From Mycolicibacterium sp. GF69 (GTDB taxonomy: Bacteria; Actinomycetota; Actinomycetes; Mycobacteriales; Mycobacteriaceae): DNA of 64,000 nucleotides. Under the pieces are notes generated by a model that was given only the letters and a program-made list of their open reading frames with translations, was not told the DNA's origin and did no database searches. The translations under genes and the position numbers were made by a program. The stretch lies in contig NZ_QMEW01000001.1 in NCBI RefSeq assembly GCF_003284965.1, positions 186,001 to 250,000 of the forward strand, written 5' to 3'. The first letter of the stretch is position 1. The number at the start of each line of letters is the position of its first letter. Shown here in pieces: positions 7,919 to 16,400 of this stretch.

Positions 7919-10258
7919 ATGCCCGAAGGCGTAGGCAACGACGCAGTGGCTCCGAAACTGCCGGGCGGCGAGGTGTTGCCGTTCGCACCGGTACCGTCGG
8001 CCAGTGTCGCGGGCCGCACACTGGGCGAATCCACCTACTCCCAGCGGGTCGTGCCACGTCACCTGCACGACGATGCCCCCAACATCGTCATCGTCCTCAT
8101 CGACGATGCCGGGCCGGGTCTGCCGACGACGTTCGGTGGCGAGGTCCGCACCGACACCATGGATCGGGTCTGTGCGGAAGGCGTGTCGTACAATAGGTTT
8201 CACACCACCGCGATGTGCTCGCCGACCCGGGCGTCGCTGCTGACCGGGCGTAACCACCACGAGATCGGCAACGGGCAGATCGCCGAACTGGCCAACGACT
8301 GGGACGGGTATTCGGGCAAGATCCCGCGCTCCAGCGCCACGGTCGCCGAGGTACTCAAACAGTACGGGTATGCCACCTCGGCGTTCGGAAAGTGGCACAA
8401 CACCCCCGCTGAGGAGACGACAGCCGCCGGCCCCTTCGAAAACTGGCCGACCGGTTTGGGTTTCGAGTATTTCTACGGGTTCTTGGCAGGGGAGGCCTCG
8501 CAGTACGAGCCGCATCTGGTGCGCAACACCACTGTCGTCGCCCCGCCCCGGACACCGGAAGAGGGTTATCACCTGTCGGAGGATCTTGCCGACGACGCCA
8601 TCGCGTGGTTGCGCCGGCACAAGGCGTTCAACGCCGACAAACCGTTCTTCATGTATTGGGCCAGCGGCTGTCTGCACGGCCCGCACCACATCATGAAGGA
8701 ATGGGCGGACAAGTACGCCGGCAAGTTCGACGACGGCTGGGACGCGTACCGGGAACGGGTGTTCGCCCGGGCCAAGGAGAAGGGCTGGATCCCACCCGAC
8801 TGTCAACTCACCGAGCGCGATGACGAGTTGGCCTCATGGGACAGCATTCCCGATGACGAGAAGCCCTTCCAGCGTCGTCTCATGGAGGTGGCCGCGGGCT
8901 ACGCCGAGCACGTCGACGTGCAAGTCGGCAGAATCGCCGATGAACTCGACCAGCTCGGGTACGGCGAGAACACGCTGTTCTTCTACATCTGGGGGGACAA
9001 CGGCTCCTCGGGCGAGGGGCAGAATGGCACGATCGCTGAACTGTTGGCACAGAACGGGATTCCCAGCACGGTGCGCCAGCACATCGACGCCCTCGACGCG
9101 CTGGGCGGGCTGGATGTGCTGGGCTCCCCGCTGGTGGACAACCAGTACCACGCCGCGTGGGCATGGGCGGGTAGTACGCCCTACAAGGGCATGAAGCTGC
9201 TCGCCTCCCACCTCGGCGGCACCCGCAACCCGATGGCCGTCAAGTGGCCGACCAAGATCGCGCCCGACCCCACACCGCGCGACGTGTTCGTGCACTGCAA
9301 CGACGTCGTACCCACCATCTACGACATCGTGGGTATCCAGCCACCGCGGGTCGTCCGCGGCGAGCCGCAGTTCCCCGTCGCCGGAGCGAGTTTCGCGCGC
9401 ACGCTCACCGACCGGTCCGCGCCGGGCGGGAAGAAGACGCAGTACTTCGAGATCATGGGCAGCCGCGCCATCTACCACGAGGGATGGCTGGCGTGCGCCC
9501 GCGGGCCGCGGCTGCCGTGGGTGCCCGGTCAGCCCGAGGGCATCGCCACCTGGAGCCCCGACAACGACATCTGGGAGCTGTATCACCTCGACGAAGACTG
9601 GTCGCAGGCGAACGATCTCGCGGCACAGCATCCCGACAAGCTCGTGCAGATGCGAGAGGTCTTCGCCATCGAAGCCGCCCGGAATTCGGTGCTGCCGATC
9701 GGCGGTGGCTTGTGGGTGCCGGTGTATCACCCCGAACTGCGGATCGCCCCGCCCTATCGGGAGTGGGAGTTCTCCGGCGACACGGTGCGGATGCCCGAAT
9801 TCTGCGCACCGTCGCTGGGCAACAAGAACAACATCGTCACCATCGATGCCGACATTCCCGACAATGCCAACGGGGTGCTGTACGCCCTGGGAGCGGCCGC
9901 CGGTGGGCTTACTTGTTACCTCGACGACGGCTACCTGTGCTACGAGTACAACCTGTTCATCCTCTCGCGCACCAAGATCCGATCCACCGAGAAGCTGCGA
10001 TCGGGGCGCACCACGATCACCGTGCAGACACGGTATGCGGAGCAGCGCCCCGCCGGACCGCTCGACATCACGCTGGCAATTGATGGGGACACCGTGGCGG
10101 TCGGGCAGGTTCCGGTCAGTGCACCGCTGCTGTTCACCGCCAATGACTGCCTCGATATCGGTACCTGCCTGGGCTCACCGGTATCGCTGGATTACCGCGA
10201 CCATGCCCCGTTTCCGTTCGAGGGACTCATTCATCGCGTCCACGTCGCCTACACCTGA
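7919..10258 (+). CDS. Arylsulfatase (type I, formylglycine-dependent)
   Basis: This 779-residue sulfatase is similar in size to the large mycobacterial AtsA/AtsD-type enzymes. The metal-binding start is PNIVIVLIDDAGPG near 54-67. The CSPTRAS motif has Cys100, which is converted to formylglycine by an FGE or anaerobic enzyme encoded elsewhere. GKWHN and WGDNGSSGEG supply further active-site residues. There is no signal peptide, so it is probably cytosolic. It hydrolyses sulfate esters, releasing sulfate; the natural substrate is unknown. The start has GAAAGGACGGCA before ATG. The C-terminal about 150 residues form a beta-rich extension typical of this subgroup. It ends 19 bases from the convergent cyclase-ATPase gene. 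Confidence 0.93.
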   Translation: MPEGVGNDAVAPKLPGGEVLPFAPVPSASVAGRTLGESTYSQRVVPRHLHDDAPNIVIVLIDDAGPGLPTTFGGEVRTDTMDRVCAEGVSYNRFHTTAMCSPTRASLLTGRNHHEIGNGQIAELANDWDGYSGKIPRSSATVAEVLKQYGYATSAFGKWHNTPAEETTAAGPFENWPTGLGFEYFYGFLAGEASQYEPHLVRNTTVVAPPRTPEEGYHLSEDLADDAIAWLRRHKAFNADKPFFMYWASGCLHGPHHIMKEWADKYAGKFDDGWDAYRERVFARAKEKGWIPPDCQLTERDDELASWDSIPDDEKPFQRRLMEVAAGYAEHVDVQVGRIADELDQLGYGENTLFFYIWGDNGSSGEGQNGTIAELLAQNGIPSTVRQHIDALDALGGLDVLGSPLVDNQYHAAWAWAGSTPYKGMKLLASHLGGTRNPMAVKWPTKIAPDPTPRDVFVHCNDVVPTIYDIVGIQPPRVVRGEPQFPVAGASFARTLTDRSAPGGKKTQYFEIMGSRAIYHEGWLACARGPRLPWVPGQPEGIATWSPDNDIWELYHLDEDWSQANDLAAQHPDKLVQMREVFAIEAARNSVLPIGGGLWVPVYHPELRIAPPYREWEFSGDTVRMPEFCAPSLGNKNNIVTIDADIPDNANGVLYALGAAAGGLTCYLDDGYLCYEYNLFILSRTKIRSTEKLRSGRTTITVQTRYAEQRPAGPLDITLAIDGDTVAVGQVPVSAPLLFTANDCLDIGTCLGSPVSLDYRDHAPFPFEGLIHRVHVAYT

Positions 10259-10277
10259 CAACTGCAGTGTGTGAGGG

Positions 10278-13200
10278 TTACCCCATCCCCATGGCCTCGG
10301 CTTCGGCGATGTGTCCGACGAAGCCCGCACTCTCCGCAGCTGCGCGGTAGCTGTGGACCCAGGCGAAGTAGCTCTCGGCGTCGCCTGCCGACTTCGCCAG
10401 CACTGCACGCAGGCGAAGGATCGCGATCTCGTGCAGGATGAATCCCGGCTGAGTGGGGACGGCGGCCAGCCTTCCGACGGCGGCCTGCGCCCGGTGTAGA
10501 TCACCGCTGAGACCTCGATGCAAGAGTGCCTCGACCAAGACCGTGGTCGAGGCGCCGCGGGTGAACATCTCGCCGGTCGTGAACGCCTCGTCCAAGATCC
10601 GCTCGGCCAGCGCGGCAGCACCACCGAAGTCACCGGCCGCCCCCTTGCAACGGGCGATCTCGACATCCGCCAATCGCCGCAGGCCCTGCGACAACCACGA
10701 CAGGTGGTCATACGCGGCCAGCAGCAGGCCGGCGCCCGCCTCGCGCTGTTCGGCTGCGGCGTGAATCAACGCGACACCGCGAATGAGCCGTATCAAACTG
10801 ATCGCCGTCGGGTCCCCGGACCGGTCTGCCTCACGCAACCACTCGGACGTGTAGGCGAGCGCGCTCGCGTCGGGGATCACCATCGCGTTCTGGTAGACCA
10901 GCACGTACCGGTACAGCGCAGCGTTGCAACGCGACGTGATGTCGAACGGCATGGCGAGGTCAAGCCCGTGGTCAAGATCGGCAAGCCATCCGGCCTGGCC
11001 GAGACAGGCCTTGGCGGTGCCGCGCAAGGTGTACGCCCAGGCGAGCGGGCTTGCGACCATGACGTCCCCCATGGCCGGATCACCCGCGGCGAGGTCGATC
11101 GCCCGCTCGGCGATTCTGAGGCATTCGCTCACCTCACCGGCTTCGTACTTCGCCTGAGCGGCGGCCGGAAGGAGCCCGACCGTGATGGTCGGATTGCCGA
11201 TCGACTCGACCAGCGTGACGAACTCTGATGCCATCCGCGATGCCTGGCGGTGGTGGGACGTGAACGCCAGGGTCGTCAGCTGGCCGGCCATGCCGATTGC
11301 GAGCGACGTCTTGTCACCGGCCGCCGTGGTGAGGCGCTGAAGTTCGTCGAAGCCGGTGTCCGCGGGCCCGCCACCGACACGGAAAGTGTTGGCGCAGACC
11401 AGGGTTCGCGGGCCGATCTGCATCGCGAGCCGCTCAGGCTCTGCGGCGGGCAGCCGGTCGGCGGCGCTGCGCGCCCGCTGCCAACTCGTCCGCGCCGCCC
11501 GGTGGTCGCGGTAGTTGAACCACGATCCGGCGCGCATATGCCACTGGAACGCTTCGTGGAACTCGCCGGCGGCCTCCCACTGGGTGGCGATCAGGGCGGC
11601 ATTCTCGTCGGTCTGGTCGATGGTCCTGGCCAGCCGGCGATGGAGCTTCTCGCGGTCGGACCGCAACTGCGAGGTATAGGCGACCTGCTGGATCAGCGGA
11701 TGCCGAAAGGCGTACTCGGGGTGCGCTTCCGGCGACATCCCGACGATGAGTTCGCCGTCGATCAGGTCCGTCATTTCGGCGCCGGGTGTGAGCTTTTCGA
11801 GCAGATCCGCACCGAACCGCGCACCGATCACGGCCGCTGCCTGCAGGGTCCGCTTCGCCGGTTCGTCGAGGCGGTCGATGCGCGCGCCGATTGCGGCCTG
11901 CAGTGTGGCGGGTACATGGATGTCCTCGACCGGTGTGTCACACGTGTATCTGCCCCTGGTACCACGCAGCACGCCGCGTTCGGCGAGGTCTCGAACGATC
12001 TCCTCGGCGAAGAACGGGACACCGGCGGCCCGCTCGGTGACCAACCCGGCCAGCGCATCGACCGACGGGTCGGTGCCCAACAGTTCGGCCGTCAGCTGGG
12101 CACTCTGCGAATCATCAAGCGGCACAAGCCTGATGGTCCGCACATCGGCAACCGTTGACAGTGCACCGTGGTACTCCGGCCGGTAGGTGACCAGCATCGA
12201 TGACCGAGTCCGGGGCAGCACGGCGGCCAGCTCGGCGAGCAGGCCCTCGCTCACCGTGTCGATCCAGTGCACATCCTCGACGACATAGACCGCGGGTGCC
12301 GACCGGGTGATGGCGCCGGTACGCAGGATCTCGACGAGGCGGCGACGACGCGCGTCGGGGCTGATTTCGACCGGCGCCGCTGCCGGATCCCGGATGGCGA
12401 GCAGCTCGTCGAGCAGCGCGACGTCCTGTTCGCCGTGATCGGCCAGCCGGCTGCGAACCCGGGCGCGCGCCTGCTCTGGCGGCAGGCCTCCGATCCCCAT
12501 CGCGGCGCGCAAACTTCGCGCGATGACGTGGAATGAGACCTCACGGGTATGCGCTTCGCAGTAGGTGTAGAAGATTTCTGCGCCAACGGTTTCCGCAAAT
12601 GCTGCCGACTCCCTGACCAACCGGCTCTTGCCGATGCCCGGTGGGCCGACGACCGTGACCACTCCCCCGACCCCAACCGTGGCGGCGCGTAACGCCTCAC
12701 GCACCGCTAGCATCTCGCGGTCACGTCCGATGAGACGCGACTCGCTGCGCACTGTCCGATACAGCTCGTGATCGCTGTCGACCGCCAGCAGCGGCCGTGC
12801 GAGAACCGGGTCGGCGGCACCTTTGATCTGTACCGCCCGCGGCTCACCGAGTGCCGCTTGGCTTTCGACGAGCCGGGCAGTCGGCTCACTGAGCATCACC
12901 CCACCGGGGTCGGCGACAGACTCCATCCGCTGGGCCATCCCGACCTGTTGTCCTGAAACCGTGTATCTCATTGGGCCCGTGTCGATGTCACCGACAACGA
13001 CTTCGCCGGAGTTAAGCCCGACCCGCAGTTGCAGGGCGATGCCGTCGCGCCGGTGCACCTCAACGGCCAGCGCGCGGGCCTGCGCTTGGACGTCCAACGC
13101 GGCAAGGCAAGCCCGCAGCGCATGGTCCTCCATCGCTACGGGCGCACCGAACAGCGCCATGAACCCGTCACCGGTGAACTGGTTCATCGTGCCGCCATAC

Positions 13201-13454
13201 CGCTGGACCACCGCGCCAGACCGGCCGACGAGCTCGGTCATCAGCTCGCGCAAACGTTCAGCACCCAGTATTTCGGCGATCTCCATCGAACCAACGACGT
13301 CGGCAAACAGAACCGTCACCTGCTTGTACTCGGCGAGGTGGTCCAGCACCGCCAGCTCCGCGCCGCACGCGTCACAGAACCGAGCGCCGGGTCGCGGCTC
13401 GGCACTACATCGTTGGCACGCAGACGCTGTCGTCGTCACATCAACACTTCGCAC
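10278..13454 (-). CDS. Zinc-ribbon / class III cyclase-homology / AAA ATPase / TPR-like signalling protein
   Basis: This 1058-residue protein has a CxxC...CxxC zinc ribbon (CQRC, CDAC) in the first 30 residues and a class III nucleotide cyclase homology domain at about 45-215. A P-loop ATPase follows with GPPGIGKSRLV near 275, then a long helical TPR-like C-terminus. Metal Asp residues are kept in LFADVVGS and TGDG. However, the substrate Lys position reads Gln (MNQFTGDG), the partner Asp position reads Thr, and the transition-state Asn is Gly (VGMAQR). Cyclase activity is therefore doubtful. There is no C-terminal LuxR helix-turn-helix, unlike several M. tuberculosis relatives. A second in-frame GTG at 13439 could be the start. 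The paralogue at 16401 has the same layout. Confidence 0.85.
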   Translation of the reverse strand: MRSVDVTTTASACQRCSAEPRPGARFCDACGAELAVLDHLAEYKQVTVLFADVVGSMEIAEILGAERLRELMTELVGRSGAVVQRYGGTMNQFTGDGFMALFGAPVAMEDHALRACLAALDVQAQARALAVEVHRRDGIALQLRVGLNSGEVVVGDIDTGPMRYTVSGQQVGMAQRMESVADPGGVMLSEPTARLVESQAALGEPRAVQIKGAADPVLARPLLAVDSDHELYRTVRSESRLIGRDREMLAVREALRAATVGVGGVVTVVGPPGIGKSRLVRESAAFAETVGAEIFYTYCEAHTREVSFHVIARSLRAAMGIGGLPPEQARARVRSRLADHGEQDVALLDELLAIRDPAAAPVEISPDARRRRLVEILRTGAITRSAPAVYVVEDVHWIDTVSEGLLAELAAVLPRTRSSMLVTYRPEYHGALSTVADVRTIRLVPLDDSQSAQLTAELLGTDPSVDALAGLVTERAAGVPFFAEEIVRDLAERGVLRGTRGRYTCDTPVEDIHVPATLQAAIGARIDRLDEPAKRTLQAAAVIGARFGADLLEKLTPGAEMTDLIDGELIVGMSPEAHPEYAFRHPLIQQVAYTSQLRSDREKLHRRLARTIDQTDENAALIATQWEAAGEFHEAFQWHMRAGSWFNYRDHRAARTSWQRARSAADRLPAAEPERLAMQIGPRTLVCANTFRVGGGPADTGFDELQRLTTAAGDKTSLAIGMAGQLTTLAFTSHHRQASRMASEFVTLVESIGNPTITVGLLPAAAQAKYEAGEVSECLRIAERAIDLAAGDPAMGDVMVASPLAWAYTLRGTAKACLGQAGWLADLDHGLDLAMPFDITSRCNAALYRYVLVYQNAMVIPDASALAYTSEWLREADRSGDPTAISLIRLIRGVALIHAAAEQREAGAGLLLAAYDHLSWLSQGLRRLADVEIARCKGAAGDFGGAAALAERILDEAFTTGEMFTRGASTTVLVEALLHRGLSGDLHRAQAAVGRLAAVPTQPGFILHEIAILRLRAVLAKSAGDAESYFAWVHSYRAAAESAGFVGHIAEAEAMGMG

Positions 13455-13617
13455 GGTAAGGCCGGTCGATACGGAGCATTGTCCGTCGTTCGCGCCATAC
13501 CGATGCGCGCTTGGACCGAAGTCGTGTCAGATACTTCATCGGTCAAACAAATGTCGGTTGCCGCGGACGGTGCCGATCGTCGACGTGGCGGAGGCGCTCG
13601 CCGGCCGAGTAGCGTCG

Positions 13618-14100
13618 ATGTCGATGTGTCAGTACTGCGGCTGCCGCGACATGCCACTGATCCGCGACTACATCGCCGAACACGCGCACGTGCTCAACCT
13701 CGGCGGCGAGGCTGTCCGCGCGATCGAGCGTGGCGACCTCGAAACGGCGCACCGGCTGTTGGACGAGATGGCCGAGGAGCTGCGGACGCACTGGCGCGGC
13801 GAAGAGAACGGCCTGTTCAAAGTGCTCTCGCGCGAGGAGTTGTTCGCCGAACACATCGAGCCGTTGATCCGGGAGCACCGTGAGCTGGCCGAACTACTCG
13901 CCGCGGTGGACTTGTCGCGCCCGGAGCACCAGTCCGCGATCCGTGACGCGGTCGAGGACCTCTGGGAGCACACCCGCAAGGAGGAGGACGGGATTTTCCC
14001 GGCTTCCATCACGGAGTTGGACGGCGACGAGTGGGACAGCGCGATCGCGGCCTGGCACGAGGCGCACCCGGACCGCGAGATGGTCAAGTGGAGTGTGTGA
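13618..14100 (+). CDS. Hemerythrin-like domain protein
   Basis: This 160-residue protein has the four-helix hemerythrin pattern: HAHVLNL, ELRTHWRGEENGLF, HIEPLIREHREL and WEHTRKEEDGIFP. The spaced His and Glu residues bind a di-iron centre that can sense or carry O2 or NO. An N-terminal CxxCxC (MSMCQYCGCR) precedes the bundle and could bind metal; its role is unknown. It is cytosolic. The chosen ATG at 13618 has an alternative ATG two codons later. It is divergent from the cyclase-ATPase gene and followed 27 bases later by the DinB-like gene. Confidence 0.88.
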   Translation: MSMCQYCGCRDMPLIRDYIAEHAHVLNLGGEAVRAIERGDLETAHRLLDEMAEELRTHWRGEENGLFKVLSREELFAEHIEPLIREHRELAELLAAVDLSRPEHQSAIRDAVEDLWEHTRKEEDGIFPASITELDGDEWDSAIAAWHEAHPDREMVKWSV

Positions 14101-14127
14101 CACCCGACCCGTCCTTAAGGTGATGTC

Positions 14128-14751
14128 ATGAGCGCCGCACAACGCGAACGCGCCGCACTCGTAAAGACCATGCGCGACGTCGGCCCGGATGCCCCCACGC
14201 TGTGTGGCGACTGGACGACGCGCGACCTGGCCGCACACCTGGTGGTTCGCGAGCGCAGGCTCGACGCCGCTCCAGGCATCATGATTTCAGCCCTGGCCGG
14301 CTACACCGACAGAGTTCAGCAGCAGACCGCGTCGAGCACCGAATGGGACGACCTGCTCGACAAGGTCGCCTCGGGGCCGCCGTTGTTCTCACCGTTCAAG
14401 CTGTTGGATCCGGTGGCCAACATGGGCGAGATGTTCATTCACCACGAGGACGTCCGGCGCGCCCAACCCGGTTGGCAGCCAAGGCCGCTCGATGACGCGA
14501 CAGTGTCCGCGCTGAGCCGTCCCCTGCCGGTCATGGCGCGGTTGACGCTGGCCAAGGCGCCCGCCCGGCCGACGTTGCGCACTCCGCAAGGCAAGGTGCT
14601 CGCGACGGTCGGGAAGGGCCCGGCGTTGACCGTCACGGCAGAACCACAGGAGCTTCTGCTGTTCATCTCCGGTCGCGACGCCGTCCAGGTCGAGTTCGAC
14701 GGCGACGCGCACGTCGTCGACGCGGTCCGGAACAACCGGCGGGGTCTGTAG
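14128..14751 (+). CDS. TIGR03085-type metal-binding protein (mycothiol maleylpyruvate isomerase/DinB-like fold)
   Basis: This 207-residue protein opens with a four-helix DinB/MDMPI_N-like region (APTLCGDWTTRDLAAHLVVR) and later has NMGEMFIHHEDVRRA. The spaced His/Glu residues are typical metal ligands of the family. The match to the actinobacterial TIGR03085 family is recalled from sequence appearance. Relatives include mycothiol-dependent isomerases and transferases; the reaction here is unknown. Spacing suggests co-transcription with the hemerythrin upstream and the oxidoreductase 27 bases downstream. Confidence 0.82.
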   Translation: MSAAQRERAALVKTMRDVGPDAPTLCGDWTTRDLAAHLVVRERRLDAAPGIMISALAGYTDRVQQQTASSTEWDDLLDKVASGPPLFSPFKLLDPVANMGEMFIHHEDVRRAQPGWQPRPLDDATVSALSRPLPVMARLTLAKAPARPTLRTPQGKVLATVGKGPALTVTAEPQELLLFISGRDAVQVEFDGDAHVVDAVRNNRRGL

Positions 14752-14778
14752 CGCGCACCATCGGCCTACGCTGGCACC

Positions 14779-15723
14779 GTGACCTCAGCACCGGATTTCC
14801 GAGTCTTCGTCGAACCCCAGCAGGGTGCCGCCTACACCGACCAACTCGCGGTGGCACGCGCGGCAGAAGATCTGGGATTCTCCGCGTTCTTCCGATCCGA
14901 CCACTATCTGGCGATGAACGGCGACGGCCTTCCCGGTCCCACCGACTCGTGGGTCACCCTGGCGGGTATCGCACGGGAGACGTCCACCATCCGCCTCGGC
15001 ACGATGGTCACCTCCGCGACCTTCCGCCACCCCGGCCCGCTGGGGATATCAGTTGCCCAGGTCGACGAGATGAGCGGTGGCCGAGTGGAATTCGGGATAG
15101 GCGCGGGTTGGTTCGAAGCCGAGCATCAGGCGTACGCGATTCCGTTTCCCTCGCTCGGCGAACGCTTCGACCGGCTCACCGAACAGCTCGAGATCATCAC
15201 CGGGCTGTGGGCCACGCCGCAGGGTCAGACGTTCGACTACTCCGGCGCGCACTACACGGTGGTCGACTCCCCCGGCCTGCCCAAGCCCGCGCAATCGCCG
15301 CATCCGCCGATCATCATCGGCGGGCAGGGCGCCAAGCGGACGCCGGCGCTGGCGGCGAAGTTCGCCGCCGAGTTCAACGTGCCGTTCGTGCCGCTGGAGA
15401 CGCTGCGAACGCAGTTCGAGCGCGTCGGAAGGGCCGTTTCGGACGCGGGGCGCGCTGCCGACTCGATGACCTATTCGGCGGCGTTCGTGCTCTGCGCGGG
15501 CCGCGACGACGCCGAGATCGCGCGACGGGCGGCGGCGATCGGCCGCGAGGTCGACGAGCTGCGCAGCAACTCCCCGACGGTCGGCACCCCCTCCGAGATC
15601 GTCGACAAACTCGGCCCTTTCCTCGAAGCCGGGGTGCAGCGCGTCTACTTACAGGTTCTCGACATGTCCGACCTCAGTCACCTGGAACTCTTCGCTCGTG
15701 AGGTGATTCCGCAACTCGGCTGA
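14779..15723 (+). CDS. LLM-class F420-dependent oxidoreductase
   Basis: This 314-residue TIM-barrel protein belongs to the luciferase-like monooxygenase superfamily. Visible hallmarks are GFSAFFRSDHYL, IRLGTMVTSATFRHPGPL, SGGRVEFGIGAGWFEAEH and PPIIIGGQG. In mycobacteria this subgroup mostly uses deazaflavin F420 to reduce or oxidise substrates; F420 use is inferred and the substrate is unknown. The start is GTG at 14779. It is the third gene of a tightly spaced rightward group. Confidence 0.88.
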   Translation: MTSAPDFRVFVEPQQGAAYTDQLAVARAAEDLGFSAFFRSDHYLAMNGDGLPGPTDSWVTLAGIARETSTIRLGTMVTSATFRHPGPLGISVAQVDEMSGGRVEFGIGAGWFEAEHQAYAIPFPSLGERFDRLTEQLEIITGLWATPQGQTFDYSGAHYTVVDSPGLPKPAQSPHPPIIIGGQGAKRTPALAAKFAAEFNVPFVPLETLRTQFERVGRAVSDAGRAADSMTYSAAFVLCAGRDDAEIARRAAAIGREVDELRSNSPTVGTPSEIVDKLGPFLEAGVQRVYLQVLDMSDLSHLELFAREVIPQLG

Positions 15724-15809
15724 GCTTGCAGACCGTGACGTGCACGACGCGCCGCCCCGGACGAATATGACGCGCACGCTCTATCCGTAACCCCGAGCGC
15801 CTACTATCG

Positions 15810-16283
15810 ATGGCCGTGGCGCGAAACGGACCTCCCGACGACCCGAACTACCCCGACAACGACCCCACGGCCTACATCGATTACGGCGACGGGGGCCAGG
15901 TCTTGCCGCCTGAGGAGCCGGATCCGTGGTATCGCAAGCCCGCGGCGCTCGTCGCCTTGGGCGCGCTGGGCGCGGTGCTGATCGCGCTCATCGTCTGGGG
16001 TCTCGCGAGCCTCATCACGGGCGGTGGCGATTCCACCGAGCCCACCACGCTCACGCCGTTGACCACGACCTCTCGAACCGCCACGCCCGCCACCACGTCA
16101 GCGCCACCGCAGACTGTGACGGAAACGGTCACCGCGCCGCCGGCCACCACCACCGAGCCGCCCACCACGACCACCACCACGACCACCACGACGACGACCA
16201 CCACGCCGCCGACAACGAGCATCAGCACGGAGACCAGCACTGAAACGGTCACCGAGACCGTGACGGAATCGCCGACTCCCTGA
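15810..16283 (+). CDS. Single-pass membrane protein with Thr/Pro-rich extracytoplasmic tail
   Basis: This 157-residue protein has an acidic, Pro-rich cytosolic N-terminus and one membrane helix at about 51-71 (ALVALGALGAVLIALIVWGL). The outside tail is made almost wholly of Thr, Pro, Ser and Val, with a run of consecutive Thr codons around 16165-16205. The PWYRKP segment before the helix resembles the EPLAWYRRPVVLFG junction of the Hsp70-like protein at 26507. The tail could be O-mannosylated in mycobacteria, an inference. Function is unknown. A GTG two codons after the chosen ATG is an alternative start. Confidence 0.75.
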   Translation: MAVARNGPPDDPNYPDNDPTAYIDYGDGGQVLPPEEPDPWYRKPAALVALGALGAVLIALIVWGLASLITGGGDSTEPTTLTPLTTTSRTATPATTSAPPQTVTETVTAPPATTTEPPTTTTTTTTTTTTTTPPTTSISTETSTETVTETVTESPTP

Positions 16284-16400
16284 CCGGCGTCGATCAGCAC
16301 CTGACGACCACCCCCGACCCAGGTTGTCGGTTATCAGGCGCACCACTGCGACATTTGCGATCATCGTGGTGGAAATTGACGGCGTGGGAGATACCGGGGG

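Noticed and set aside
12823..13617. Long N-terminal extension of the hemerythrin frame
   Set aside because: These codons lie antisense to the cyclase-ATPase N-terminus; the hemerythrin fold starts only after 13618.
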